Assembly (NCBI RefSeq): GCF_000814025.1 | Contig: NZ_JWLL01000005.1 | Coordinates: forward strand, 310,001 to 374,000 | Direction: 5' to 3' | From: Tateyamaria sp. ANG-S1 | GTDB lineage: Bacteria > Pseudomonadota > Alphaproteobacteria > Rhodobacterales > Rhodobacteraceae | Length of the DNA: 64,000 nucleotides | Shown here: positions 20,083 through 28,303 of the stretch, piece after piece | How the letters are laid out: the number at the start of each line of letters is the position of its first letter | Position numbering within the stretch: position 1 is the stretch's first letter | The notes under the pieces: generated by a model | What the model was told of the DNA's origin: nothing | The model's input: the letters and a program-made list of their open reading frames with translations, nothing else | The model's database searches: none | Program-made: the position numbers and the translations under genes

Positions 20083-20106
20083 AAAGGCCGCGCAACAGCG
20101 CGGCCC
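20081..20106 (-). terminator. Minus-strand terminator of ahcY
   Basis: Read on the minus strand, GGCCGCGC and GCGCGGCC form an 8-bp stem followed by TTTTTAG. It lies beyond the ahcY stop, directly against the stop of the convergent export gene. Confidence 0.85.
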
Positions 20107-20120
20107 TTCGCAATGATATT

Positions 20121-20145
20121 GGGCGGGGTCATCCCCGCCCTTTTT
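20121..20145 (+). terminator. Plus-strand terminator of the export lipoprotein gene
   Basis: GGGCGGGG and CCCCGCCC with a TCAT loop, followed by TTTTT, lie right before the ahcY stop. The two convergent genes thus have swapped-position terminators. Confidence 0.88.
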
Positions 20146-20147
20146 GC

Positions 20148-21533
20148 TTAGTAGCGGTAGTGTTCCGGCTTGAACGGACCCTCGGGGGCGACACCGATAT
20201 AGGCCGCCTGTTCCGGGTCCATCTGCGTCAGCTTCACACCGATGCGGTCGAGATGCAGGCGCGCCACCTTCTCATCCAAGTGCTTGGGCAGGATGTAGAC
20301 GTCGTTCTGGTAATGCTCGTTCCGGGTCCACAGCTCGATCTGCGCCAGCACCTGGTTGGTGAACGACGCCGACATCACGAAGGATGGGTGGCCCGTGGCA
20401 TTGCCCAGGTTCAGCAGACGCCCTTCGGACAGCAGGATGATGCGATTGCCCGAAGGCATCTCGATCATGTCCACTTGTTCCTTGATGTTGGTCCACTTGT
20501 GGTTCTTCAGGCTTGCGACCTGGATCTCGTTATCGAAGTGACCGATGTTACCGACGATGGCCATGTCCTTCATCTCGCGCATATGCTCGATGCGGATCAC
20601 ATCCTTGTTGCCGGTGGTGGTGATGAAGATATCGGCATCCAGGTTCTCTTCCAGAAGCACAACCTCAAACCCGTCCATCGCCGCCTGCAGTGCACAGATT
20701 GGATCAACCTCGGTTACCTTTACGCGCGCGCCCGCGCCACGCAGGCTGGCAGCGGACCCTTTGCCCACATCACCGTAGCCCATCACAACGGCAACCTTGC
20801 CCGCCATCATGGTGTCGGTGGCACGGCGGATACCGTCAACCAGCGATTCCTTGCAGCCGTACTTGTTGTCGAACTTCGACTTGGTAACGCTGTCGTTCAC
20901 GTTGATGGCAGGGAAGGGCAGCTGCCCGTTCTTCACCAACTCATACAGACGGTGCACGCCGGTTGTTGTCTCTTCGGACACGCCCTTGATCTGGTCGCGC
21001 ATCTTGGTGAACCAGCCGGGGCTCTGCTCCATCCGCTTGGCGATCTGTGCCTTGATCACCGCTTCTTCCTCGGAGGTCGGCACAGGGATAATCTCCTCCC
21101 CGGCTTCGGCGCGCGCACCCAGCAGGATGTACAGCGTCGCATCGCCCCCATCGTCCAGGATCATGTTCGGACCATCAGCAAACTGGAACGACTTGTCGAG
21201 GTAATCCCAATGCTCTTCCAGCGACTGCCCCTTGATGGCAAACACAGGCACGCCACCCGCTGCAATCGCTGCCGCCGCGTGGTCCTGAGTGGAGAAGATG
21301 TTGCACGACGCCCAGCGCACATCCGCGCCCAGCGCCACCAGCGTTTCAATCAGAACCGCGGTCTGGATCGTCATGTGAAGCGATCCGACAATACGGGCAC
21401 CGGCCAACGGCTTGCTCTCACCATATTCCGCACGGCAGGCCATCAGCCCCGGCATTTCAGTCTCGGCGATATCCAGTTCCTTGCGGCCGTAGTCAGCTAG
21501 GCCAATGTCCTTGACGATGTAATCCTGCGACAT
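20148..21533 (-). CDS. ahcY: S-adenosylhomocysteine hydrolase
   Basis: NAD-dependent enzyme splitting S-adenosylhomocysteine into adenosine and homocysteine, keeping methylation reactions running. The 461 residues include the N-terminal [16 protein letters not shown], substrate-binding [14 protein letters not shown] and DDGGDATL, the NAD loop [10 protein letters not shown] and the C-terminal [10 protein letters not shown]. The leader before the ATG (about 85 bp) was inspected for an SAH riboswitch and none was seen. Confidence 0.98.
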   Translation of the reverse strand: MSQDYIVKDIGLADYGRKELDIAETEMPGLMACRAEYGESKPLAGARIVGSLHMTIQTAVLIETLVALGADVRWASCNIFSTQDHAAAAIAAGGVPVFAIKGQSLEEHWDYLDKSFQFADGPNMILDDGGDATLYILLGARAEAGEEIIPVPTSEEEAVIKAQIAKRMEQSPGWFTKMRDQIKGVSEETTTGVHRLYELVKNGQLPFPAINVNDSVTKSKFDNKYGCKESLVDGIRRATDTMMAGKVAVVMGYGDVGKGSAASLRGAGARVKVTEVDPICALQAAMDGFEVVLLEENLDADIFITTTGNKDVIRIEHMREMKDMAIVGNIGHFDNEIQVASLKNHKWTNIKEQVDMIEMPSGNRIILLSEGRLLNLGNATGHPSFVMSASFTNQVLAQIELWTRNEHYQNDVYILPKHLDEKVARLHLDRIGVKLTQMDPEQAAYIGVAPEGPFKPEHYRY

Positions 21534-21618
21534 CCGTTTGTCCTTTCAAATCGGGTTGCCGCGCAGATATCACCGACCCCCGTCAGGAGCAATCACCGCA
21601 GCATCGCGCCTGTCGGTG

Positions 21619-21990
21619 TCAGGATGCGTCAGATGTCAGCAGGTCAAGAAAGGCAAGCGCTTCGGCAGGTGCCGCATTCCCCTGCTCGCGCAGAAGCTGC
21701 TCGAAGGCGACGATTGGATCGTCATTCGGCACCCAATCCTCACCCTGGCTGATAACGCAGGCCCGGTCATCTGCGCCAAGCTGCATCAGCGTCCAGGTGC
21801 CGGTCGCTTCTGACGCCCAAAGCTGCTGGTCAGCCGCCCAAGCACCCGGGACAGGCGTCTCGCCATACCAGTCGATCAGCGCTGCTTCCATCTCTGCCGC
21901 CTCCATACAAACCGGAGATGCGAGTGCCGCCGTCGCTGTGGCAAGGGGTACAAGTGTCGTCAGAACCAGGGTTTTAAGTGCGTGTTGCAT
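21619..21990 (-). CDS. Exported hypothetical protein
   Basis: A 123-residue protein with a clear signal peptide (MQHALKTLVLTTLVPLATA, cleavage near ALA-SPV) and a small acidic, Trp-rich mature domain with two cysteines. I recognise no family. The start is placed at 21990 because it yields the signal peptide, although no strong ribosome binding site precedes it; a longer GTG-initiated form from 22026 is possible. It is on the ahcY strand, 85 bp upstream of it, and could be co-transcribed. Confidence 0.68.
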   Translation of the reverse strand: MQHALKTLVLTTLVPLATATAALASPVCMEAAEMEAALIDWYGETPVPGAWAADQQLWASEATGTWTLMQLGADDRACVISQGEDWVPNDDPIVAFEQLLREQGNAAPAEALAFLDLLTSDAS

Positions 21991-22085
21991 GTCTGAACAA
22001 CGTGCAATCGATGATTCAGTTCCCACACAATTGCTTCCCCACCTCGCACGGCTGCGCTAGGACACGGAACAGACCGGAGGCATAG

Positions 22086-22682
22086 ATGGCAAAACAACCC
22101 CGTGCATGGCAGCGCATGCTGTCGGGCCGCAGGCTCGATCTGCTGGACCCGACCCCTATGGATATCGAGATCGAGGACATCGCCCACGGCCTCGCCTTCG
22201 TCGCGCGCTGGAACGGGCAGACAGCAGGGGACTACGCCTATTCCGTGGCCGAGCATTCCCTGTTGGTAGAGACGCTTTTTGGCCGGATCGCACCCAATGC
22301 GCCCGCGAAATGGAAGCTGGCCGCGCTGCTGCATGACGCACCGGAATACGTGATCGGCGACATGATTTCACCGGTCAAGGCTGCGGTCGGACCAGACTAT
22401 AAATTGCTCGACGAACGGCTGGAGGCGGCAGTCCACATTCGCTTCGGCCTGCCTGCCAAGGTGCCACAAACCATCAAACGGCAGATCAAGAAAGCCGACC
22501 GGATCAGCGCCTGGATGGAAGCCACGCAGATCGCCGGATTCACGGAAGCGGAGGCAAGCAAGTTCTTCGGCAAACCCGACGCCACCCTGACCGACGGGCT
22601 GCAAATCGTGCTCCGCCCCCCGGTCGAAACCCGCAATGCCTTCACCGCCCGCCATGCCAGCCTGCTGGAGAGTTGCACATGA
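22086..22682 (+). CDS. HD-domain phosphohydrolase (YfbR-like)
   Basis: A 198-residue HD-domain protein likely acting on nucleotides (YfbR-type 5'-nucleotidase is the nearest idea). Metal-binding residues are visible as the His of SVAEHSLLVE, the HD pair of LLHDAPEYVIGD and the Asp of KKADRIS. ATG 22086 is preceded by GGAGG. The stop overlaps the start of the GNAT gene (ATGA). The substrate cannot be read from the sequence. Confidence 0.85.
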   Translation: MAKQPRAWQRMLSGRRLDLLDPTPMDIEIEDIAHGLAFVARWNGQTAGDYAYSVAEHSLLVETLFGRIAPNAPAKWKLAALLHDAPEYVIGDMISPVKAAVGPDYKLLDERLEAAVHIRFGLPAKVPQTIKRQIKKADRISAWMEATQIAGFTEAEASKFFGKPDATLTDGLQIVLRPPVETRNAFTARHASLLESCT

Positions 22683-23164
22683 TCCACGTCCGCCCCGCCA
22701 TCGCACTTGATGCACCCTCAATGGCATCCCTTCTGAACGCCATCATCGACAAGGGCGGAACCACAGCGCTGACCAAAAAGGTGTCCGGCAGCGACCTCGC
22801 CGACTGGATGGCCGCCAATGACGGGCGCGCAGCCTGGCATGTCGCCGTGAACGAGGGCGAACAGGTCGTGGGCTTCCAGTGGATCGAAAGCACGGACGCC
22901 CTCCCACCCGAAGCGGCAGACATCGCAACCTTCGTCCAGATGGGCCAGACCGGCCTTGGTATCGGCTCCAAGCTGTTCGATGCGACGCGCAAGGCGGCCA
23001 AGGACATCGGCTATGTCTGGATCAACGCCAACATCCGCGCCGACAACGAGGGTGGGCTGATCTACTACCAGTCGCGCGGCTTTCAGGACTATGGCCGGAT
23101 CGAGGGATACGAGATGGGCAACGGTCAGGTCGTGGACAAAATCCTCAAGCGCTACGATCTTTAG
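22679..23164 (+). CDS. GNAT-family N-acetyltransferase
   Basis: A 161-residue acetyl-CoA dependent acyltransferase. The acetyl-CoA loop region reads QTGLGIGSKLFDATRKAA, and the C-terminal beta bulge NANIRADNEGGLIYYQSRGF is typical of GNAT enzymes. The ATG at 22679 is chosen over a TTG two codons upstream because it forms an ATGA overlap with the HD gene and has GGAG before it. Translation is coupled to the HD hydrolase; the substrate is unknown. Confidence 0.87.
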   Translation: MIHVRPAIALDAPSMASLLNAIIDKGGTTALTKKVSGSDLADWMAANDGRAAWHVAVNEGEQVVGFQWIESTDALPPEAADIATFVQMGQTGLGIGSKLFDATRKAAKDIGYVWINANIRADNEGGLIYYQSRGFQDYGRIEGYEMGNGQVVDKILKRYDL

Positions 23165-23233
23165 CGTCGGTACATCCGAAACTACTCACACAGGCCGGGC
23201 TAACCCACCCGCCTCTTGCGACCGTCCGCGCCC

Positions 23234-24475
23234 TTACTCCGCTGACGCAGCGTTGCCATGTGCCTGCATCAACAGCTCGATTGGATCGCGGTAACCACTC
23301 AGCGCGTCCCTCTTGTACATCTTGCGCAGATCCAGCGCGGCAAGCTGAGCCGCAGCTCCGATTGCAGGCTGGCCCCAAAGCTCCGCTATCACATCCAGTA
23401 TCGCCCCCGCACTCCGCACTTGTTTGGGCAACACACGAACAGAACTCAATCGTTCCGCGGCTCGCAGCGCATTGGACAATTGCTCGTGCTGCATGGGCAA
23501 GGCCAAAACCGGTATCCCTGACAGCACAGCAAGCGAAAGGGTGCCAGCCTGCCCCGCACACAGGACCATCCGACTGCGATGCACGATCTGATCCGGTGAC
23601 AGCGGCGCTGACAGGGCAGACAAACGCGGATTGCGCGCTAGATCCGCGGCCATATCGGGGGACATTCCGGGTGCCACAAGCAAGGCTTTGAATGGCAGCC
23701 GACGCAAGGCATCGCGGATTGCGGGCTCCGCCAACTCATTGGTCGAGAAATAGATGAAGATCTCACCCCCAGCCTCTCGCTTCAGCGGTGGCAGCGACGC
23801 AAACGGCAGGGCAAGGGGTCGGTCGCGGGCATCAGCATAAGGATCCCACGCAGACACACCATGCGGCAGGGACAAATCGGCGGCATAAACCTCGGGAAGG
23901 TGCGCCAGCGACGAAAGCCCAAGTGGCCCAAGTGTCGTATTCACGCAGTCGAGGATTGGTTTCTCTTGCGGCCCTGGCTCGTCAGGCACCGGATCATGCA
24001 AGGCGGCCTGTTCGGGCGTAAGCACTTCGGGAAAGCAAGTCAGCGTCGCAGGCGGCAGCCCAAAGGCTGCACCAACTGCGACGGTTGGAATGCCCTGCGC
24101 CCGCGCGGCCAGCAGCGCCGTTGGTGCATAATCCGCCACAACAAGCACGGGCCGCACCGCGCGTATCGCTTCTGACCACCAATCGAATTGTGCCTTCAGG
24201 ATTTTGGGGTCGGCATAGCCCCGGTTGCGCAACCAGACTGCCCAGGTGAACGCGCCTGCCGGTGGCTGCCCGGGTAGTCGGTACAGCACGGCACCGCGAT
24301 CCACCTGATTGCAAACCGGGGTCAGCACATCGGCATTTTTAAGTTCGGGTATGATCGCACGGTAGGCATAACTTGTGCCCAAAGCGCGCGCGACCGTTGC
24401 CAGGGTTGTGACATGCCCCCGACCTTCGCCCGTTTCGCAACACAGCAACACACAAGGTAATGGAACACCCGTCAC
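23234..24475 (-). CDS. Glycosyltransferase-like protein (GT-B, UGT/MurG style)
   Basis: A 413-residue protein with two Rossmann-like halves. The N-terminal half begins CCETGEGRGHVTTLATVARAL, resembling the first loop of GT-B glycosyltransferases, and contains VLVVADYAPTALLAARAQGIP. The C-terminal half has VLCAGQAGTLSLAVLSGIPVLALPMQHEQLSNALRA, which matches the nucleotide-sugar binding region of UGT-like enzymes. It uses a GTG start at 24475 with a weak binding site. Donor and acceptor are unknown. It lies downstream of the exported proline-tailed protein on the same strand. Confidence 0.75.
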   Translation of the reverse strand: MTGVPLPCVLLCCETGEGRGHVTTLATVARALGTSYAYRAIIPELKNADVLTPVCNQVDRGAVLYRLPGQPPAGAFTWAVWLRNRGYADPKILKAQFDWWSEAIRAVRPVLVVADYAPTALLAARAQGIPTVAVGAAFGLPPATLTCFPEVLTPEQAALHDPVPDEPGPQEKPILDCVNTTLGPLGLSSLAHLPEVYAADLSLPHGVSAWDPYADARDRPLALPFASLPPLKREAGGEIFIYFSTNELAEPAIRDALRRLPFKALLVAPGMSPDMAADLARNPRLSALSAPLSPDQIVHRSRMVLCAGQAGTLSLAVLSGIPVLALPMQHEQLSNALRAAERLSSVRVLPKQVRSAGAILDVIAELWGQPAIGAAAQLAALDLRKMYKRDALSGYRDPIELLMQAHGNAASAE

Positions 24476-24563
24476 GCCGAAGGCCTATGTCGATGCCTTG
24501 CGCCCGCCGACCAGCGCGCCGCACGCACGAAAAACGGTTCGGCGCGCGGCGACCAAGACGTTC

Positions 24564-25043
24564 TCAGAACATGTATGGGCTTGGACCCGGGCTCGGAATT
24601 GGAGCCGGAGTGGGAATTGGCGTGGGCGCCGGAGTAGAAACCGGCGTTGTCGGGGGCACGGGAGCGGGAGCAGGCGCAGGCGCCACAGCGGCGTCCTCCG
24701 TATCCACGAAACCCGCACCGATGCCAAAGTCCAGATCCCTCCCTCCAAAGGGAAGGCCAAGATCCGCGCCCACGTACCAGTCGTCTCCCAGATACGCGAG
24801 CCCGACAGTTCCACGCCAGCTCTGGCTTTGGAACATATAGTCAAGGCCAATGGAAGCCGCGGCGCTATCCTCTTCATCGTCGGAGAATATTCTCACGCCG
24901 ATGCCCGTCTCCACAGTGCCGTTGCCGAAGCTGAACGACAGACCAATACCAAGCGACGGATCAGCAACCGCAGGTGCTGTCAAAAGCGCTGGAATGGCGC
25001 AGGTCATAGAAAGCCATTGCACCTTCTTCTTAAATTTTTGCAT
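24564..25043 (-). CDS. Exported beta-strand protein with proline-rich C-terminal tail
   Basis: A 159-residue secreted protein of unknown family. ATG 25043 has GAGGT 7 bases upstream, and the first 30 residues form a signal peptide ending ALLTAPAVA. The mature part consists of short alternating Gly/aromatic strands (GIGLSFSFGNG, TVGLAYLGDDWYVGADLGLPFGG) resembling a small outer-membrane barrel or part of one, followed by about 40 residues of Pro/Ala/Thr/Ser repeats, ending YMF. The tail makes it look like a cell-wall-spanning or linker segment. No motif gives a function. Confidence 0.7.
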   Translation of the reverse strand: MQKFKKKVQWLSMTCAIPALLTAPAVADPSLGIGLSFSFGNGTVETGIGVRIFSDDEEDSAAASIGLDYMFQSQSWRGTVGLAYLGDDWYVGADLGLPFGGRDLDFGIGAGFVDTEDAAVAPAPAPAPVPPTTPVSTPAPTPIPTPAPIPSPGPSPYMF

Positions 25044-25303
25044 AACAAATACCTCAAAAATTGGTAGTTTATTGAAACGCAAGTTCGCCATACCTGTCAA
25101 CAATGGGCTGATTTCACCTGTCTGCCGTAGCGGTCGAAGCGTTTTGTTGATGAAATGATAAGCTGAGAAGCCAACACCACCTGAACCACCGTGCGCCGGA
25201 GTGATACCGCTCCAAACGGTAAGGTTTAGACCAAGCGAGGCAGACCCGCCGGCCACCTCAAATGCCCGGAATGCTTAACAAATTCTTACCCCACCCTCAC
25301 GAT

Positions 25304-25345
25304 GGGGGTGTACGGATGGTGCACAGGGGGTGCACGGGGGGTGAC
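25304..25345. repeat. Imperfect 11-bp phased repeats
   Basis: TGTAC/TGCAC cores occur at 25309, 25320 and 25331 with exact 11-bp spacing, and a degenerate TGAC at 25342, mostly preceded by GGGGG. The helical phasing suggests protein binding on one DNA face. Confidence 0.6.
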
Positions 25346-25412
25346 AGGCCGGAATCGAACCCCAGATTTCAAAAATTGAAAACTATTGGATGGGCTGAAC
25401 GCGCAGGTCCAA

Positions 25413-25448
25413 CCCTTCCCTGTTTCAAAAAATCCTCGGGGGGAGGCG
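25413..25448 (-). repeat. Dispersed hairpin repeat, copy B
   Basis: On the minus strand, CCTC ... GAGG is followed by ATTTTTTGAAACAGGGAAGGG, matching copy A at 6311-6348. The short stem is kept in both copies although one base differs (T-G in A, T-A in B). It lies downstream of regA and may help terminate it. Confidence 0.65.
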
Positions 25449-25457
25449 CGCCGCGCC

Positions 25458-25476
25458 GGGGGGCAGACAGCCCCCC
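25458..25476 (-). terminator. Hairpin after regA
   Basis: GGGGGGC and GCCCCCC form a perfect stem around a 5-base loop, 10 bases past the regA stop; the T run of repeat copy B follows about 25 bases later. It may form a composite terminator. Confidence 0.45.
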
Positions 25477-25485
25477 TCTGACCTC

Positions 25486-26040
25486 TCAGCGAGGCGAGCG
25501 TTTCGCCAGAATGCGCTGCAACGTCCGGCGGTGCATGTTCAGCCGCCGCGCCGTCTCCGACACGTTGCGATCGCACAGTTCATAGACGCGCTGGATGTGT
25601 TCCCAACGCACCCGGTCGGCGCTCATCGGGTTCTCCGGGGGTGGAGGCAGGTCATCGCCCGTAGCCAACAGCGCGTTGGTGATGTCGGTCGCATCCGCGG
25701 GCTTCGACAGGTAGTCGGTCGCCCCGATTTTGACTGCGGCAACGGCGGTCGCGATGGCACCGTAACCGGTCAAAACCACCACACGCGCATCGGGCCGCTT
25801 GTCGCGCAAAACCTCGACCACGTCCAATCCGTTGCCGTCTTCCAGTCGCAGATCAACCACGGCGTAGGCCGGGGGACGGGCTGTGGCGATGGCCTTGCCC
25901 GCGGTCACGCTGTCGGCGGTTTCAATCTCGAATCCGCGCTTTTCCATCGCCTTGGCCAGCCGCCGCAGAAAGGGTTCGTCGTCGTCAACCAACAAGAGCG
26001 ATTTGTCCGCGCCCAAGTCCCGCATTGCCGCTTCGGCCAT
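25486..26040 (-). CDS. regA: RegA (PrrA/ActR) redox response regulator
   Basis: Response regulator of the RegB/RegA redox system, which controls respiration, carbon and nitrogen fixation and, where present, photosynthesis genes. The start at 26040 gives 184 residues, the classical RegA size. The receiver domain shows LLLVDDDEPF, phospho-acceptor Asp63 (VVDLRLEDGNG), VVLTGYG and the lysine in YLSKPAD. A proline hinge (LPPPPEN) leads to a Fis-type HTH with NVSETARRLNMHRRTLQR. It follows senC on the minus strand with an 84-bp gap; regB is divergent. Confidence 0.96.
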   Translation of the reverse strand: MAEAAMRDLGADKSLLLVDDDEPFLRRLAKAMEKRGFEIETADSVTAGKAIATARPPAYAVVDLRLEDGNGLDVVEVLRDKRPDARVVVLTGYGAIATAVAAVKIGATDYLSKPADATDITNALLATGDDLPPPPENPMSADRVRWEHIQRVYELCDRNVSETARRLNMHRRTLQRILAKRSPR

Positions 26041-26124
26041 CGAATTCTCCAGTTCCCGCTTATTTTTCTGGCTGAAGCGGAATATGGCGCGTGCAACCAG
26101 CGGGGTCAAATTTTTCCGGCAATA

Positions 26125-26745
26125 TCAGGCGTTTTCTACAAAGCATGCAACACGATCCGCCATCGTTTCTGCCGTGATGTCACGGCGGAAAAACTCAACG
26201 AATCCATGCTCTGGCATCACGAGATAGGTAAAGGTCGAGTGGTCGACGAGGTAGAACTCGTCCGACTTGTCATGGGCCTTGTAGTAGGTGCGGTAGGTCT
26301 TGCTTGCCGCGTCCGTCTGTTCCAATGACCCGGTCAGGCCGATCATCTTTTCATGCAGGTTATAGGCGAAGTCGCCAACAATCTCGGGCGTATCGCGTTC
26401 CGGATCGACGGTGATGAAGATCGGCGTGACTGACATGCCGCGCTCAGCCAGAACATCGACGGCCTCGGCGTTGCGGGCTGTGTCCAGCGGACAAACATCC
26501 GGGCAGAAGGTGTAGCCGAAATAGATCAGGCTCGGCTCGGTGATCACATCCTGATCCGTCACCGTCTGCCCTTCGGCGTTGACCAGTTCGAACGGGCCGC
26601 CAATTCCGTTGCCATCGCCCGCGATTTGCGTGGAATTGCACTGTGCGAACTGCCCGTCTTCACCCCCCGACTGCGTGACCCACCAGATCCCGCCAAGAAA
26701 AAGGGCAGCGACAAGGGCGGCAACGGGTGCGATGATGCGGGTCAT
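26125..26745 (-). CDS. senC: SenC/PrrC, SCO1-type copper chaperone
   Basis: Membrane-anchored SCO1/SenC protein that helps deliver copper to cytochrome oxidase and modulates RegB signalling. The 206 residues have an N-terminal membrane anchor (about 5-25), a thioredoxin fold with the copper-binding CPDVC motif and the distant His in VDHSTFTYL. The gene is divergent from regB, with a 75-bp gap holding a perfect palindrome, and is followed by regA. This is the conserved order for the Rhodobacteraceae redox cluster. Confidence 0.95.
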   Translation of the reverse strand: MTRIIAPVAALVAALFLGGIWWVTQSGGEDGQFAQCNSTQIAGDGNGIGGPFELVNAEGQTVTDQDVITEPSLIYFGYTFCPDVCPLDTARNAEAVDVLAERGMSVTPIFITVDPERDTPEIVGDFAYNLHEKMIGLTGSLEQTDAASKTYRTYYKAHDKSDEFYLVDHSTFTYLVMPEHGFVEFFRRDITAETMADRVACFVENA

Positions 26746-26758
26746 GTGAGGGCTCCGG

Positions 26759-26777
26759 GCTAGGGTTGTACCCTAGC
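26759..26777. promoter_or_regulatory. Perfect palindrome between senC and regB
   Basis: GCTAGGGT and ACCCTAGC are perfect 8-bp arms around TGT, 14 bp upstream of the senC start and 44 bp from the regB start. Its position in a 75-bp divergent promoter suggests an operator; I recognise no factor for it. Confidence 0.5.
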
Positions 26778-26820
26778 TAACAATCCATTGACCGAGTTCA
26801 ATAAGCGAAGAAGTGACACA

Positions 26821-28218
26821 ATGGCGCAACCTGACTTTGGCCTGCTGACCGGCCAGCAAAGATCGAACTGGATTCGCCTGCGCACGATGATCCTGCTGCG
26901 TTGGGTTGCCATCGTGGGCCAGCTCGTGGCGCTGACGGTCGCGCAGCGGTTCTACGGCCTGCAACTGGAATTGGGTCTATGCTACCTTGCCGTTGGTGTT
27001 TCGGTGATCGGCAACCTGATCGCCATCTTTGTCTTTCCCGAAAACAAGCGCCTGAACGAAGGCGAGAACCTCATGATGGTCCTCTTCGACGTCCTACAAT
27101 TGGGCTTCCTTCTGTTCCTGACCGGGGGTCTTCACAATCCGTTTGCGCTGTTGCTGCTTGGGCCCGTCACCATCTCGGCTGCGGTGCTGACGACGCGGTC
27201 GACCCTACTGGTGGGCGCGACGGCCATTGTGATCGTGACGATCCTGTCTGAATACCATCTGCCCCTGCGCACGCAGCAGGGGTTCATCCTGCGCATCCCG
27301 GATCTGTTTGTGTTCGGCAACTGGATCGCGCTGGTCATCGCGATCTGCTTCATCGGTCTTTATTCCCGCAGGGTGACGTCCGAGATTCATTCGATGTCTG
27401 ACGCCCTGTCCGCCACGCAGCTTGCCCTGTCACGTGAACAAAAGCTCACCGATCTGGGCGGCGTTGTCGCCGCCGCTGCGCACGAGTTGGGCACGCCACT
27501 GGCGACGATCAAGCTAACCAGTGCGGAGTTGATCGAAGAACTGGATAACCGACCCGAGTTGAAGGAAGATGCTGCATTGATCCGGGAACAGGCCGACCGG
27601 TGTCGCGACATCCTGCGCGACATGGGCCGGGCCGGTAAGGATGACCTGCACCTGCGCCAAGCGCCCTTGATGACTGTCGTGCAGGAGGCGGCGGAACCGC
27701 ACACGCATCGCGGCAAGGCAGTACAATACACCCACGACCCCGATGCCGGGGACGAGATCGATCAACCCGCCATCTTGCGCCAGCCCGAGATCATTCACGG
27801 GCTGCGCAATCTTGTGCAAAACGCCGTGGACTTCGCCCGCTCCACTGTCTGGATCGAGGCGCATTGGACCGATACCGAAATCACGATCCGGATCATGGAT
27901 GACGGACGAGGGTTCCCGCCGCAGCTTCTGGGCCGCATTGGCGATCCGTTTGTTCGACGGCGCAAAACCTCGACCGAACGGGCCCAGCGCCCCGAATACG
28001 AGGGCATGGGGTTGGGACTGTTCATCGCCAAAACGCTATTGGAAAGATCAGGCGCCGAACTGACCTTTGCCAACGGTGCTGACCCTTACGGTGCCTGGGC
28101 GCCGAATGACACACATGTCGGCGCGATCGTAGAGGTGAAGTGGCCGCGTGAGACCGTCGATGCCCGGCACGGTAAGAACGCGGTGGCAGTGGGTCGGAAC
28201 GAGCCTATTCGCACCTGA
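26821..28218 (+). CDS. regB: RegB (PrrB/ActS) redox sensor histidine kinase
   Basis: Membrane sensor kinase that phosphorylates RegA in response to the quinone pool. The start at 26821 gives 465 residues with about six membrane helices before residue 185. The fully conserved quinone-binding box GGLHNPF is at about 102-108, the phospho-accepting His221 lies in AAAAHELGTPLATIK, and the redox-active cysteine is Cys261 in ADRCRDIL. The HATPase domain ends with DDGRGFP and GMGLGLFIAKTLLE. All hallmark residues are present, so it should be a working redox sensor. Confidence 0.97.
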   Translation: MAQPDFGLLTGQQRSNWIRLRTMILLRWVAIVGQLVALTVAQRFYGLQLELGLCYLAVGVSVIGNLIAIFVFPENKRLNEGENLMMVLFDVLQLGFLLFLTGGLHNPFALLLLGPVTISAAVLTTRSTLLVGATAIVIVTILSEYHLPLRTQQGFILRIPDLFVFGNWIALVIAICFIGLYSRRVTSEIHSMSDALSATQLALSREQKLTDLGGVVAAAAHELGTPLATIKLTSAELIEELDNRPELKEDAALIREQADRCRDILRDMGRAGKDDLHLRQAPLMTVVQEAAEPHTHRGKAVQYTHDPDAGDEIDQPAILRQPEIIHGLRNLVQNAVDFARSTVWIEAHWTDTEITIRIMDDGRGFPPQLLGRIGDPFVRRRKTSTERAQRPEYEGMGLGLFIAKTLLERSGAELTFANGADPYGAWAPNDTHVGAIVEVKWPRETVDARHGKNAVAVGRNEPIRT

Positions 28219-28244
28219 CGTCCGGCCGCTTTTTGAAACATCTG

Positions 28245-28259
28245 TTAAGGCTGCGTTAA
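28245..28259. promoter_or_regulatory. Full CtrA-binding box upstream of divL
   Basis: TTAAGGCTGCGTTAA is an exact TTAA-N7-TTAA, the CtrA consensus, 44 bp before the divL start. GATACT 12 bases downstream (28272-28277) could be the -10 element, placing the box over the -35 region as in CtrA-activated promoters. Confidence 0.65.
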
Positions 28260-28303
28260 CCATCCTTACCTGATACTGCACGCGGGTGGCGAAAGGTCGC
28301 GTG

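Larger units (their letters stand above)
25044..25485. other. Intergenic region with repeats, no gene
   Basis: About 440 bp between the proline-tailed protein gene and regA. It contains an 11-bp phased repeat (25304-25345), a TTAA-N7-TTAC sequence at 25275-25289 (7 of 8 bases of a CtrA box), copy B of the dispersed hairpin repeat, and a G6C/GC6 hairpin just after regA. A stretch at 25350-25366 looks like a tRNA T-loop on the minus strand, but no cloverleaf can be built. Confidence 0.6.

Noticed and set aside
21534-21620. Possible SAH or SAM riboswitch before ahcY
   Set aside because: The conserved cores of the SAH and SAM-II/SAM-V classes were looked for by eye in the leader and not found.
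25275-25289. TTAA-N7-TTAC as a CtrA box for the exported proline-tailed protein
   Set aside because: It has one mismatch and lies over 200 bp from the nearest start codon; kept only as a side note.
25340-25400. tRNA-like T-loop (GGTTCGATTCC on the minus strand) in the noncoding region, possibly a tRNA fragment or att site
   Set aside because: No matching acceptor, D or anticodon stem can be built around it, there is no CCA end, and no integrase or mobile gene is nearby.
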